Shown here: one piece after another, positions 51,359-62,800 of the stretch
How positions within the stretch are numbered: position 1 is the stretch's first letter
Layout of the letters: every line of letters starts with the position of its first letter
Assembly (NCBI GenBank): GCA_965223235.1
Contig: CBDCVV010000004.1
Span: forward strand, 95,916-159,915
Origin: UBA2589 sp965223235
GTDB lineage: Bacteria > Gemmatimonadota > Gemmatimonadetes > Longimicrobiales > Gaopeijiaceae
Reading direction: 5' to 3'
Length of the DNA stretch: 64,000 nucleotides
Position numbers and translations under genes: made by a program
The notes under the pieces: model-generated
Seen by the model: the letters and a program-made list of their open reading frames with translations, nothing else
What the model was told of the DNA's origin: nothing
Database searches by the model: none

Positions 51359-51497
51359 GAGCACCTCCTTGGGTTTGCGTGAACGAAGACAGCGGATGCA
51401 CCGCGACGATGTCTGAGAAGTTCGCCGTCCTCGCTCGCCGCGGAAACCCACCTGCACGTCGGGGTAGGTAGGCGGGTGCACACGAGGAGTTGAGAGA

Positions 51498-52355
51498 ATG
51501 CCGCCTCTACAGCGATCACCGCGTCAACGCTTGGCCGATGAGCTCAGTCGACCAGATGCAGAGCTGAATCTAGCGACCGGTGCGCTTCTGATCGCGATGG
51601 AGGAGTATCCGCAGATCTCGCTCGAGCTGTACCTCGCCCGTCTTGATCAGATCGCCGAAGAGGTACGGGATCGCCTCGCGGATGAGACCGCCCCGCTCGT
51701 TGTTCTGGGCGAGTTGATTGACACGCTCTTCCGGCGCCGAGGGCTGCGCGGAAATACGATGTCCTTCAAAGACCCCAGGAATTCGTTTCTCAACGATGTG
51801 CTCGATCGGGGGCTCGGCGTTCCGCTCTCGCTCGGGATCGTGGTGCTCGAGGTGGGTTGGCGTCTCGGGCTTCCCCTCGAAGGTGTGAACTTCCCCGGAG
51901 CCTTCCTGGTTCGTTACCGCGGTGAGGAGATCGACCTTCTGATCGACCCCTTCGGGAGCGGTGCGATCTACTTCGAGGACCAGGCCCAAGAACTGCTCGA
52001 TCGGTCGTACGGGGGGATGGTCGCGTTGCGGGATGCGTTCCTCGCCCGAGCCACCCGTCAGGACATGCTGGCGCGCCTTCTCCTAACCTTGAAAGAAATT
52101 TATTCCCAAATCGGGGACGACCGACGTACTCTAGCAGTCGTAGAACGGATCTTGATGATCAGGCCGACTGCACCACTCATGAGTCGTTCCCGAGGAGTTC
52201 TGCTTGCCCGGCTGGGCCGGCACGAAGAAGCGGTAAGGCAGTTTGAAGCTTACCTCCGCGTTTCCCCGACGGCTTCCGACCGGAGTATGGTCGAAGCGGT
52301 GGTGCGGAAGCTGCGTGATGGGAAGTTCGATTCCGACCACGGTTTGGAGGCGTGA
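51498..52355 (+). CDS. SirB1/transglutaminase-like protein with TPR tail
   Basis: A 285-residue protein of the SirB1 family: GNTMSFKDPRNSFLNDVLDR followed by GVPLSLGIVVLEVGWRLGLPLEGVNFPGAFLVR, a transglutaminase-like core, then IDPFGSG and a C-terminal tetratricopeptide region (LLTLKEIYSQIGDDRRTLAVV and following helices). The catalytic cysteine of true transglutaminases is not evident, so enzymatic activity is doubtful. The ATG has GAGGAG eight bases upstream. The ygfZ-like gene overlaps its stop (GTGA). Confidence 0.82.
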   Translation: MPPLQRSPRQRLADELSRPDAELNLATGALLIAMEEYPQISLELYLARLDQIAEEVRDRLADETAPLVVLGELIDTLFRRRGLRGNTMSFKDPRNSFLNDVLDRGLGVPLSLGIVVLEVGWRLGLPLEGVNFPGAFLVRYRGEEIDLLIDPFGSGAIYFEDQAQELLDRSYGGMVALRDAFLARATRQDMLARLLLTLKEIYSQIGDDRRTLAVVERILMIRPTAPLMSRSRGVLLARLGRHEEAVRQFEAYLRVSPTASDRSMVEAVVRKLRDGKFDSDHGLEA

Positions 52356-53491
52356 CCGTGAGCGCTTCGGAGGAATCCTCCGAGCTCCGCCCCAGCCCAC
52401 TTCACTCAGTCCTCCAAGGCGCAGGAGGAGTGTTCGGCGCCTATCACGGACGCAGCGTGGCGCGTCACTTCGGCGATCCTCGCGGGGAGTATCTGGCCGC
52501 CACGGAGGCGGTGGCTGTATTCGACCGGAGCCACCGCGGAAGATTCCGCGTTACGGGGAGCGCTCCGTGGCAAATGCTGAACGGTGTCCTGACTGGCTCT
52601 GTGCCTACCTATGTGCAAGCGAGTGACGAGGGGGGGACCGACGCCGGTCTTGCCACGTACCACACCGTCCTGACGCCCAAGGGTCGGATGATCACCGACC
52701 TCACGGCTGTCTTGGACGGAGCTGAAACGGAAACAGGCCTTCTCCTAGACGTTCCGGTGGCAGGGTTGGAGGGTCTCCGAGCTCATCTGCTCAAAGTTCT
52801 TCCGCCTCGCTTTGCCAAGGTGACCGACGTGTCGGAGTCGTATGCGTCATTCACCTTGGTCGGACCCGGGGCGGCTGAAGTGCTACAACAGCATGGATTC
52901 CGCGTTGCCGATGCCTCCGATCACTCCGGGTCGGGCTCGGAAGGGTCCTGGACTCGGGCTCCGTCGTGGGGCGAGGTACTGGCGGTCCGCACGATGGAGG
53001 TGTGGCCTCTTGCGTGGACCTTGTACGGTCCGGCGGAGTCTTTGTCGGAGCTGTGGAGCAGCGTTTCGGAGGCCGGAGCTCAGGCGGCGGGTCTGGGTGT
53101 CTGGAACACACTGCGCGTCGAAGCGGGTCGCCCCTCATTCGGGAGCGACCTGGACGAGAAGACGATGCCGCCCGAGGCAGGGTTGGTGGCCCGGGCGATC
53201 GACGAACGTAAGGGCTGCTATACGGGACAAGAGGTCATGGTCCGAATCCGTGACCGAGGGCACGTGAACCGTCGTCTACACAGGCTGCTTCTCGGAAACG
53301 AGGTCCCGGCTAGTAGCGGCGCTGAACTCCTGGCCGTCGACGGCTCGGGGAAGGTGGTCGGAGAGCTCCGATCCGTAGTCGAGTCGCCGAAGTTCGGTCA
53401 GTCCGTGGGGCTCGGGTACGTACGCCGGGGGGTCGAGGAAGTCTCGGTCGGAGGGCGCCGCGTGAAGGTGCCGGAGGCGCTCGGCGATTGA
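52352..53491 (+). CDS. ygfZ: YgfZ/GcvT-fold folate-binding Fe-S protein maintenance factor
   Basis: A 379-residue GcvT-fold protein whose KGCYTGQEVMVRIRDRG is the YgfZ signature (K-G-C-Y-x-G-Q-E), containing the reactive cysteine. YgfZ binds tetrahydrofolate and supports Fe-S enzymes such as MiaB under oxidative stress. The N-terminal VARHFGDPRGEYLAAT and middle LTDLTAVLDG are also GcvT-like, but aminomethyltransferase residues are not claimed. GTG at 52352 overlaps the previous stop; GTG 52358 is the alternative. Confidence 0.87.
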   Translation: MTVSASEESSELRPSPLHSVLQGAGGVFGAYHGRSVARHFGDPRGEYLAATEAVAVFDRSHRGRFRVTGSAPWQMLNGVLTGSVPTYVQASDEGGTDAGLATYHTVLTPKGRMITDLTAVLDGAETETGLLLDVPVAGLEGLRAHLLKVLPPRFAKVTDVSESYASFTLVGPGAAEVLQQHGFRVADASDHSGSGSEGSWTRAPSWGEVLAVRTMEVWPLAWTLYGPAESLSELWSSVSEAGAQAAGLGVWNTLRVEAGRPSFGSDLDEKTMPPEAGLVARAIDERKGCYTGQEVMVRIRDRGHVNRRLHRLLLGNEVPASSGAELLAVDGSGKVVGELRSVVESPKFGQSVGLGYVRRGVEEVSVGGRRVKVPEALGD

Positions 53492-53829
53492 TTTCGCGGG
53501 TTCAGGGTGGCCACGATGGGGTGCTATCGCTGTGACTCGGCTCGGCACGGTCCGGTCTAGTGAGCTGAAGTCTTTCTCTCACAACCATTTCCGTTCGTTG
53601 GCAACTTTGTCGGGATGTTGGACGGCCCAGAAGCCGGACAGCACTGCCACGCTGCTGCTCAATAGGACTCATAAATGATGGTCCGACTGGAGGTTAGTGG
53701 GGCTGGCGGTTCGTCGATGACGGTTGGAGGTTCGTCGGCCCCGTTTGTGCGACATATCGCGCGCGGAGTGGAATGCGTCCGTAGACCAGGCATCACCGCT
53801 TCGGCCCCCCCCCAGATCTAAGAAGTCCC
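53492..53829. other. 338-base intergenic leader of the repeat protein
   Basis: No gene, riboswitch or RNA gene is recognised here. The interval contains a short duplicated GGTTCGTCG block (near 53709 and 53730), a homopolymer of nine C at 53805-53813, and a weak AGAAG Shine-Dalgarno before the ATG. An in-frame TAG at 53782 rules out a much longer N-terminus for the downstream protein. Confidence 0.5.
53805..53813 (+). repeat. Nine-C homopolymer upstream of the giant repeat protein
   Basis: Nine consecutive C residues end 16 bases before the ATG of the surface-protein gene. Runs of this length in promoters or leaders of surface genes often vary by slipped-strand replication. It is outside the coding frame, because a TAG at 53782 lies upstream in the same frame. 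Confidence 0.6.
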
Positions 53830-56800
53830 ATGACCCGACGCCTTCGTCCATCGCTTCGCGGCGCGCTTGCAAGCGCGATCGGCGTGAAGCGTGTGGGTGT
53901 GATCGCGCTCGTTGGCGCGATGGGGGCGGCTCCGGCCCCCGAGTCGGACGTGAGCCCTCCAGAGCCATCGACCGTGGAAGCGCGGGGTGTGCCGGGTGGT
54001 GAGCTGAGCGTAGGAGAGGTGAGTATCACCCTGCTGTCCGGGACCGAGTTCATCCTCGACAGCAACAATCCGTGCGTTGAGGGCCCCAACGCGGCGTATG
54101 TCGGCTATCGGGTCACGAATACAAGTGGTGGCACGCTCACCGGCCTGACCGCGACGCTCGGGGGCACTACCGGAAGCTTCGGTCTGACCGGCGGCCAGTC
54201 GGCCACCCAGTACATCGGGACGTTGGCAGCTGGGGCGAGCAAGTCACTCTACTGGTACGTCACGTATCCTTGCACGATCGGGCAGAGCTCGCCGTTTACG
54301 GTCACGGTCGCCGACGATGATCCCGGAACGGTCTCACGGACAGATACGATGTCCACGCGCCGGGCTATCGGAGCGAACGCCGGCGGGCTCCTGTCATCGA
54401 TCACTCTCGGCCCGAACGCTGTGCTCGGTCAAATAGTCACTGCTGACGTGACGTACAGCTTCGGTGGTGTCGGCAACGGAGACGAGTTCATTCTGCAGCC
54501 GTCGGGCGATCCGACGTTCGATGCGGGGTGCTTCCAGCTCGTCGGGGCCGAGATCGTCGCTTCAGCCGTGGATGCCCTTCCAGTTGGTGGAACAGACTTC
54601 CTGTACTACACGGCGTCTGCCAATCAGGGTGGAGGTGCCAAGCTGGTCACGGTGCGCTACTCGTACCGATACCGGTGCACCGGCGTGTCCGCGACAGCGC
54701 GAGCGTATGGAGCTCAGACTTCCGGGAACGACTTCAAGTACACCAGCAACTACGACGACTTCCCTTCGTTTGCGCCCTTCCCGAGCGGGAGCAACCCGTT
54801 CGTAATCGAGAAGGTGGTGTCACCGACGAGTCTCCCTGCGGGCGGCTCGGTCCAGTACACCGTTCGGATCATCAATACCTCGACGATCGGGAGTTACCTA
54901 GATCGGATCGAGGACGTCCTTCCCGCCGGGGTTCAGTTCGTAGGTCTTGCTGCTGGAAGTGAGGTCACCGCGGCCAACTCTTCCGCGGTGCCTACGGCTG
55001 GTGCCACGGGGACTCTCACTTTCTCGAGTATCCCGGACAGTACGTGGGCGGTCGCTGCGCTGGACACCGTCTTCCTTGTCTACGATGCGACCGTGTCCTC
55101 TACCGAGGGGACGTACACGAATACAGCGACGGGGACGTCCGGAGCAGAGACGGTAGGGTCTGGCTCGGCGACGGTCGTCGTCGGGACCTTCGCTGACCTC
55201 GAAGTCACCAAGACGGGCCCGCCGTCGGCTATCGCGGGCGACACCATCACGTACCGAATCCGGACGCTCAATCTCGGACCGGATGCCGCTACATCGGTAA
55301 CAGTAGCGGATACGTTGCCGTCGCCCGGGACGTTCATCGCTGCCTCCGATGGAGGTGTCGAAGCGTCAGGTGTTGTGACGTGGCCGGTCGTCGCGTCGCT
55401 GGCAGCGGGCGACTCGCTTGTCTATACCGTCGACTTCGAGGTGCCAGCCACAGGATCCTTGGTCAACGTCGCTACGGCGTCGACGACCGCCCAAGACACG
55501 ATCCCCGGCAGCAACCTCGACTCTCTCTCACTCTCGGTAACCCCGAGCGCCGACCTCTCGGTTAGCAAGGCTGGCCCCGTGTCTGCGGCGACAGGTGACA
55601 CTCTCACCTACGTCATCACTACGACCAACTCGGGCCCGTCCTCGGCGGATGCGGTCATCGTCTCCGACACGCTTCCGGCGGGAGCGACCTTCGTCGATGC
55701 CAGTAGGGGCGGGACCGAGGTAGGTGGCGTTGTGACGTGGCCGAGCGTGAGTCCACTGGCGGTTGCCGCGACTCTCGTGGATACCGTGCGGGTCGTCGCC
55801 GCTGCCGGAACGATGACTGACGTCGCGGCCGTAGAATCCACGACAGGTGACCCGGTAGGGTCGGACAATCTCGATTCCCTGACCACCGTGGTTGCGCCGA
55901 GTGCTGACGTCGAGACGATCAAGTCTGGACCGGCCTCGGTCAATCTCGGCGACACGATCGACTATACAGTACGCGTCACCAATCTGGGCCCTGACCCCGC
56001 GACCTCGGTCGTCGTGACCGACACCCTGCCTTCCACCGGCTCCTTCGTGAGCGCGTCGGATGGCGGGGCCGAAGCGTCAGGGGTCGTTACGTGGCCCGTT
56101 ATCGGGTCACTCGCAGTAGGGGACACGATCACCTATACGGTTCGGTTCGCACCCTCCGCCGGTCCGGTCACGAACCTCGCCGCCGCCGCATCGTCGACCG
56201 CTGACCCGAACGCCGCCAACAACGACGGGTCCGCCGCAGGAAGTCGCGTTACCACGACGGTCGTCGATGGGGCGATATCCGGTCACGTGTTCCAGGACGA
56301 CAACGGCAACGGGGTCCAAGACGGAGCGGAAGCAGATCTGGTCGGCGTGGATGTGGTCATCACCGACGTGTTGGGGACGAGTACCACTGTTACCACAGAC
56401 GCGAATGGGGACTGGAGCGCAACAGGACTGCCCGTCGGTGACGCGGATGTCGATGTGGACGACACCACGCTGCCGGCTGGCTCGACGCTGACGACGTCGA
56501 ACGATCCTCAGGCGGTGGCGGTGCCTGCTGGAAGCAGCGTCGCTTCAGCGGACGTCGGCTACCAGCTGCAGGGTGGGCTGACGGGTCACGTCTTCCAAGA
56601 CGACAACGGGAACGGGGTCCAAGACGGAGCGGAAGCGGACCTCGTCGGTGTGGATGTCGTGATCACCGACATCAATGGCGGCACCACCACGGTCACGACG
56701 GATGTGAACGGGGACTGGTCGGCGACGGGCCTACCTGCTGGCAACGCGAACGTCGATGTGGATGACACGACGCTGCCTGCCGGTTCGACGCTTACGACGG

Positions 56801-59800
56801 CGAACGATCCTCAGACGGTCGCGGTACCTGCTTCCGGCTCGACGGCCTCGGCAGATGTGGGCTACCAGCTGCAGGGCGGACTGACGGGTCACGTCTTCCA
56901 AGACGACAACGGCAACGGAGTCCAGGACGGGACGGAGCCCGATCTCGCCGCCGTGGATGTCGTGATCACGGATATCAACGGTGGAACGACGACGGTCACG
57001 ACGGACGCGAACGGCGACTGGTCAGCGACCGGCTTGCCGGCCGGCAACGCGAACGTCGATGTCGATGACACGACGCTACCTGCTGGCTCGAGTCTGACGA
57101 CGGCGAACGATCCTCAGACGGTGGCCGTGCCTGCTTCCGGCTCGACGGCCTCAGCGGATGTCGGCTACCAAATCCAAGGCGGACTCACGGGCCACGTCTT
57201 CCAAGACGACAACGGCAACGGTGTCCAGGACGGGGCGGAAGCAGATCTCGCCGGTGTGGATGTCGTCATCACGGACGTGAACGGCGGAACGACGACCGTC
57301 ACGACCGACGCGAACGGGGACTGGTCGGCGACGGGGCTACCGTCGGGTAACGCGAACGTCGATGTCGATGACACGACGCTACCGGCTGGCTCGACGCTTA
57401 CGACGGCGAACGATCCTCAGACGGTCGCGGTGCCTGCGAGCGGCTCGACTGCGTCGGCGGATGTGGGCTATCAGATCCAGGGTGGGCTGACGGGTCACGT
57501 CTTCCAAGACGACAACGGGAACGGAGTCCAAGACGGAGCGGAAGCGGACCTCGTCGGTGTGGATGTCGTGATCACCGACATTAATGGCGGCACCACAACG
57601 GTCACGACGGACGCGAACGGGGACTGGTCAGCGACCGGGCTACCTGCTGGTAACGCGAACGTCGATGTGGATGACACGACGCTGCCGGCCGGTGCCACGC
57701 TCACCACGAGTAACGATCCTCAGACGGTGGCGGTGCCTGCGAGCGGCTCGACGGCGTCGGCGGACGTCGGCTACCAGCTGCAGGGCGGGCTGACGGGCCA
57801 CGTCTTCCAAGACGACAACGGCAACGGAGTCCAGGACGGAGCGGAGCCGGATCTCGCGGGCGTGGATGTCGTGATCACGGACGTGAACGGCGGAACCACC
57901 ACGGTCACGACGGACGCGAACGGGGACTGGTCTGCGACCGGGCTACCTGCTGGTAACGCGAACGTCGACGTGGATGACACGACGCTACCAGCTGGTGCCA
58001 CGCTCACCACGAGTAACGATCCTCAGACGGTGGCGGTGCCTGCGAGCGGCTCGACTGCGTCGGCGGATGTGGGCTACCAGATCCAAGGCGGGCTGACAGG
58101 TCACGTCTTCCAAGACGACAACGGCAACGGAGTCCAAGACGGGGCCGAGCCCGATCTTGCCGGTGTCGACGTGGTCATCACGGACGTGAACGGCGGAACG
58201 ACGACGGTCACGACGGACGCGAACGGCGACTGGTCAGCAACGGGGCTACCTGCTGGCAACGCGAACGTCGATGTGGATGACACGACGCTGCCTGCCGGTT
58301 CGACGCTTACGACGGCGAACGATCCTCAGACGGTCGCGGTACCTGCTTCCGGCTCGACGGCCTCGGCAGATGTGGGCTACCAGCTGCAGGGCGGACTGAC
58401 GGGTCACGTCTTCCAAGACGACAACGGCAACGGAGTCCAGGACGGGACGGAGCCCGATCTCGCCGCCGTGGATGTCGTGATCACGGATATCAACGGTGGA
58501 ACGACGACGGTCACGACGGACGCGAACGGCGACTGGTCAGCGACCGGCTTGCCGGCCGGCAACGCGAACGTCGATGTCGATGACACGACGCTACCGGCCG
58601 GGTCGACGCTGACGACGGCGAACGATCCTCAGACGGTGGCGGTACCTGCGAGCGGCTCGACGGCCTCAGCGGATGTCGGCTACCAGCTGCAGGGCGGGCT
58701 GACGGGTCACGTCTTCCAAGACGACAACGGCAACGGAGTCCAAGACGGAGCGGAGCCGGATCTCGTCGGTGTGGATGTCGTCATCACGGACGTGAACGGC
58801 GGAACGACGACCGTCACGACCGACGCGAACGGGGACTGGTCGGCGACGGGGCTACCGTCGGGTAACGCGAGCGTCGATGTCGATGACACGACGCTGCCTG
58901 CTGGTTCGACGCTGACGACGGCGAACGATCCTCAGACGGTCGCGGTGCCTGCGAGCGGCTCGACTGCGTCGGCGGATGTGGGCTATCAGATCCAGGGTGG
59001 GCTGACGGGTCACGTCTTCCAAGACGACAACGGCAACGGTGTCCAAGACGGTGCGGAGCCGGATCTCGCCGCCGTGGATGTCGTGATCACGGATATCAAC
59101 GGTGGAACGACGACGGTCACGACGGACGCGAACGGAGACTGGTCGGCGACCGGACTACCGTCGGGTAACGCGAGCGTCGATGTGGATGACACGACGCTGC
59201 CGGCCGGTTCGACGCTTACGACGGCGAACGATCCTCAGACCGTCGCCGTACCGGCTTCTGGTTCGACGGCGTCCGCGGATGTCGGCTACCAGATCCAGGG
59301 CGGACTGACCGGTCATGTCTTCCAAGACGACAACGGGAACGGAGTCCAAGACGGTGCCGAGCCTGATCTCGTCGGTGTCGACGTGGTCATCACGGACGTG
59401 AACGGCGGAACGACGACCGTCACGACCGACGCGAACGGGGACTGGTCGGCGACCGGGCTACCGTCGGGTAACGCGAGCGTCGATGTGGATGACACGACGC
59501 TGCCTGCTGGATCGACGCTTACGACGGCGAACGATCCTCAGACCGTGGCTGTGCCTGCCTCCGGCTCGACAGCATCGGCAGATGTCGGCTACCAGCTGCA
59601 GGGCGGACTGACGGGTCATGTCTTCCAAGACGACAACGGCAACGGGGTCCAAGACGGGGCCGAGCCGGATCTCGCTGGTGTCGACGTGGTGATCACCGAC
59701 ATCAACGGCGGCACCACCACCGTCACGACCGACGCGAACGGAGACTGGTCAGCGACGGGACTACCTGCTGGTAACGCGAACGTCGATGTGGGTGACACGA

Positions 59801-62800
59801 CGCTGCCTGCTGGATCGACGCTTACGACGGCGAACGATCCTCAGACGGTCGCGGTGCCTGCGAGCGGCTCGACGGCCTCAGCGGATGTCGGCTACCAGAT
59901 CCAGGGAGGACTGACGGGTCATCTGTTCCAAGACGACAACGGCAACGGAGTCCAGGACGGAGCCGAGCCGGATCTTGCCGGTGTCGACGTGGTCATCACC
60001 GACGTGAACGGTGGAACGACGACGGTCACGACGGACGCGAACGGGGACTGGTCGGCGACCGGGCTACCGTCGGGTAACGCGAACGTCGATGTGGATGACA
60101 CGACGCTGCCGGCTGGTGCCACGCTCACCACGAGTAATGATCCTCAGACGGTGGCCGTGCCTGCTTCCGGCTCGACGGCGTCGGCGGATGTGGGCTACCA
60201 GATCCAGGGTGGGCTGACGGGTCACGTCTTCCAAGACGACAACGGGAACGGCGTCCAAGACGGTGCCGAGCCGGACCTCGCTGGTGTCGACGTAGTCATC
60301 ACGGACGTGAACGGTGGAACGACGACGGTCACGACGGATGCGAACGGCGACTGGTCGGCGACGGGGCTACCTGCTGGTAACGCGAACGTCGATGTGGATG
60401 ACACGACGCTGCCGGCTGGCTCGACGCTGACAACAGCGAACGATCCTCAGACGGTGGCCGTGCCTGCTGGGAGCAGCGTCGCTTCCGCGGATGTCGGCTA
60501 CCAGCTGCAGGGAGGGCTGACGGGTCACGTCTTCCAAGACGACAACGGGAACGGCGTCCAGGACGGGGCCGAGCCGGACCTCGCCGCCGTGGATGTCGTG
60601 ATCACGGATATCAACGGTGGTACGACGACGGTCACGACGGACGCGAACGGCGACTGGTCAGCAACGGGGCTACCTGCCGGCAACGCGAACGTCGACGTGG
60701 ATGACACCACGCTGCCCGCTGGTGCGACGTTGACGACGGCGAACGATCCTCAGACGGTGGCCGTGCCTGCTTCCGGCTCGACGGCATCGGCGGATGTGGG
60801 CTACCAGATCCAGGGCGGACTGACGGGTCATCTGTTCGAGGACACGAACGGCAACGGGGTCCAGGACGGGGCCGAGCCGGATCTCGCGGGCGTGGATGTC
60901 GTGATCACCGACATCAACGGCGGCACCACCACAGTCACGACGGACGCGAACGGCGACTGGTCAGCAACGGGGCTACCTGCTGGCAACGCGAACGTCGATG
61001 TGGATGACACGACGCTACCGGCCGGGTCGACGCTGACGACGGCGAACGACCCGCAGACGGTGGCGGTGCCGGCTTCTGGCTCGACAGCCTCAGCGGATGT
61101 CGGCTACCAGATCCAAGGTGGGCTGACAGGTCACCTGTTCGAGGACACGAACGGCAACGGCGTTCAGGACGGGGCCGAGCCCGATCTTGCCGGTGTCGAC
61201 GTGGTCATCACGGACGTGAACGGCGGAACGACGACGGTCACGACGGACGCGAACGGCGACTGGTCAGCAACGGGGCTACCTGCTGGCAACGCGAACGTCG
61301 ATGTGGATGATACGACGCTGCCTGCTGGCTCGACCCTTACGACGGCGAACGATCCTCAGACCGTCGCGGTGCCGGCTTCTGGTTCGACGGCTTCCGCCGA
61401 CGTCGGCTACCAGCTGCAGGGCGGGCTGACGGGCCACCTGTTCGAGGACACGAACGGCAACGGAGTCCAAGACGGAGCGGAGCCGGACCTCGCCGGTGTC
61501 GACGTAGTCATCACGGACATCAATGGCGGCACCACAACGGTCACGACCGACGCGAACGGGGACTGGACGGCGACCGGGCTACCTGCTGGCAACGCGAACG
61601 TCGATGTGGATGACACGACGCTACCGGCCGGGTCGACGCTGACGACGGCGAACGATCCGCAGACGGTGGCGGTACCTGCTTCCGGCTCGACTGCATCGGC
61701 CGACGTCGGCTACCAGATCCAGGGCGGGCTGACCGGCCATCTGTTCGAGGACACGAACGGCAACGGCGTTCAGGACGGGGCCGAGCCCGATCTTGCCGGT
61801 GTCGACGTGGTCATCACGGACGTGAACGGCGGAACGACGACGGTCACGACGGACGCGAACGGCGACTGGTCAGCAACGGGGCTACCTGCTGGCAACGCGA
61901 ACGTCGATGTGGATGATACGACGCTGCCTGCTGGCTCGACCCTTACGACGGCGAACGATCCTCAGACCGTCGCGGTGCCGGCTTCTGGTTCGACGGCTTC
62001 CGCCGACGTCGGCTACCAGCTGCAGGGCGGGCTGACGGGCCACCTGTTCGAGGACACGAACGGCAACGGAGTCCAAGACGGAGCGGAGCCGGACCTCGCC
62101 GGTGTCGACGTAGTCATCACGGACATCAATGGCGGCACCACAACGGTCACGACCGACGCGAACGGGGACTGGACGGCGACCGGGCTACCTGCTGGCAACG
62201 CGAACGTCGATGTGGATGACACGACGCTACCGGCCGGGTCGACGCTGACGACGGCGAACGATCCGCAGACGGTGGCGGTACCTGCTTCCGGCTCGACTGC
62301 ATCGGCCGACGTCGGCTACCAGATCCAGGGCGGGCTGACCGGCCATCTGTTCGAGGACACGAACGGCAACGGCGTTCAGGACGGAGCGGAGCCTGATCTC
62401 GCCGGTGTCGACGTCGTCATCACGGACGTGAACGGTGGAACGACGACGGTCACGACGGACGCGAACGGGGACTGGTCTGCGACGGGGCTGCCGTCGGGTA
62501 ACGCGAACGTGGATGTCGATGACACGACGCTACCTGCTGGCTCGACGCTGACTACGGCAAACGATCCTCAGACGGTGGCGGTTCCTGCTTCTGGTTCGAC
62601 GGCTTCCCAGGACGTCGGCTACCAGATCCAGGGTGGACTGACCGGCCATCTGTTCGAGGACACGAACGGCAACGGGGTCCAAGATGGAGCGGAGCCGGAC
62701 CTGGCGGGTGTCGACGTTGTCATCACAGACATCAACGGCGGAACGACGACGGTCACGACGGATGCGAACGGGGACTGGTCTGCGACCGGGCTACCGTCGG

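Noticed and set aside
51290..51481. 63-residue minus-strand protein upstream of selD ending in SHGAG
   Set aside because: It is the N-terminal part of selD read up to the selenocysteine TGA plus an unlikely upstream extension; the strong ribosome site at 51358 defines the real start.
51359..51497. tRNA-Sec gene beside selD
   Set aside because: I searched the divergent interval on both strands and saw no cloverleaf with a UCA anticodon and long variable arm.
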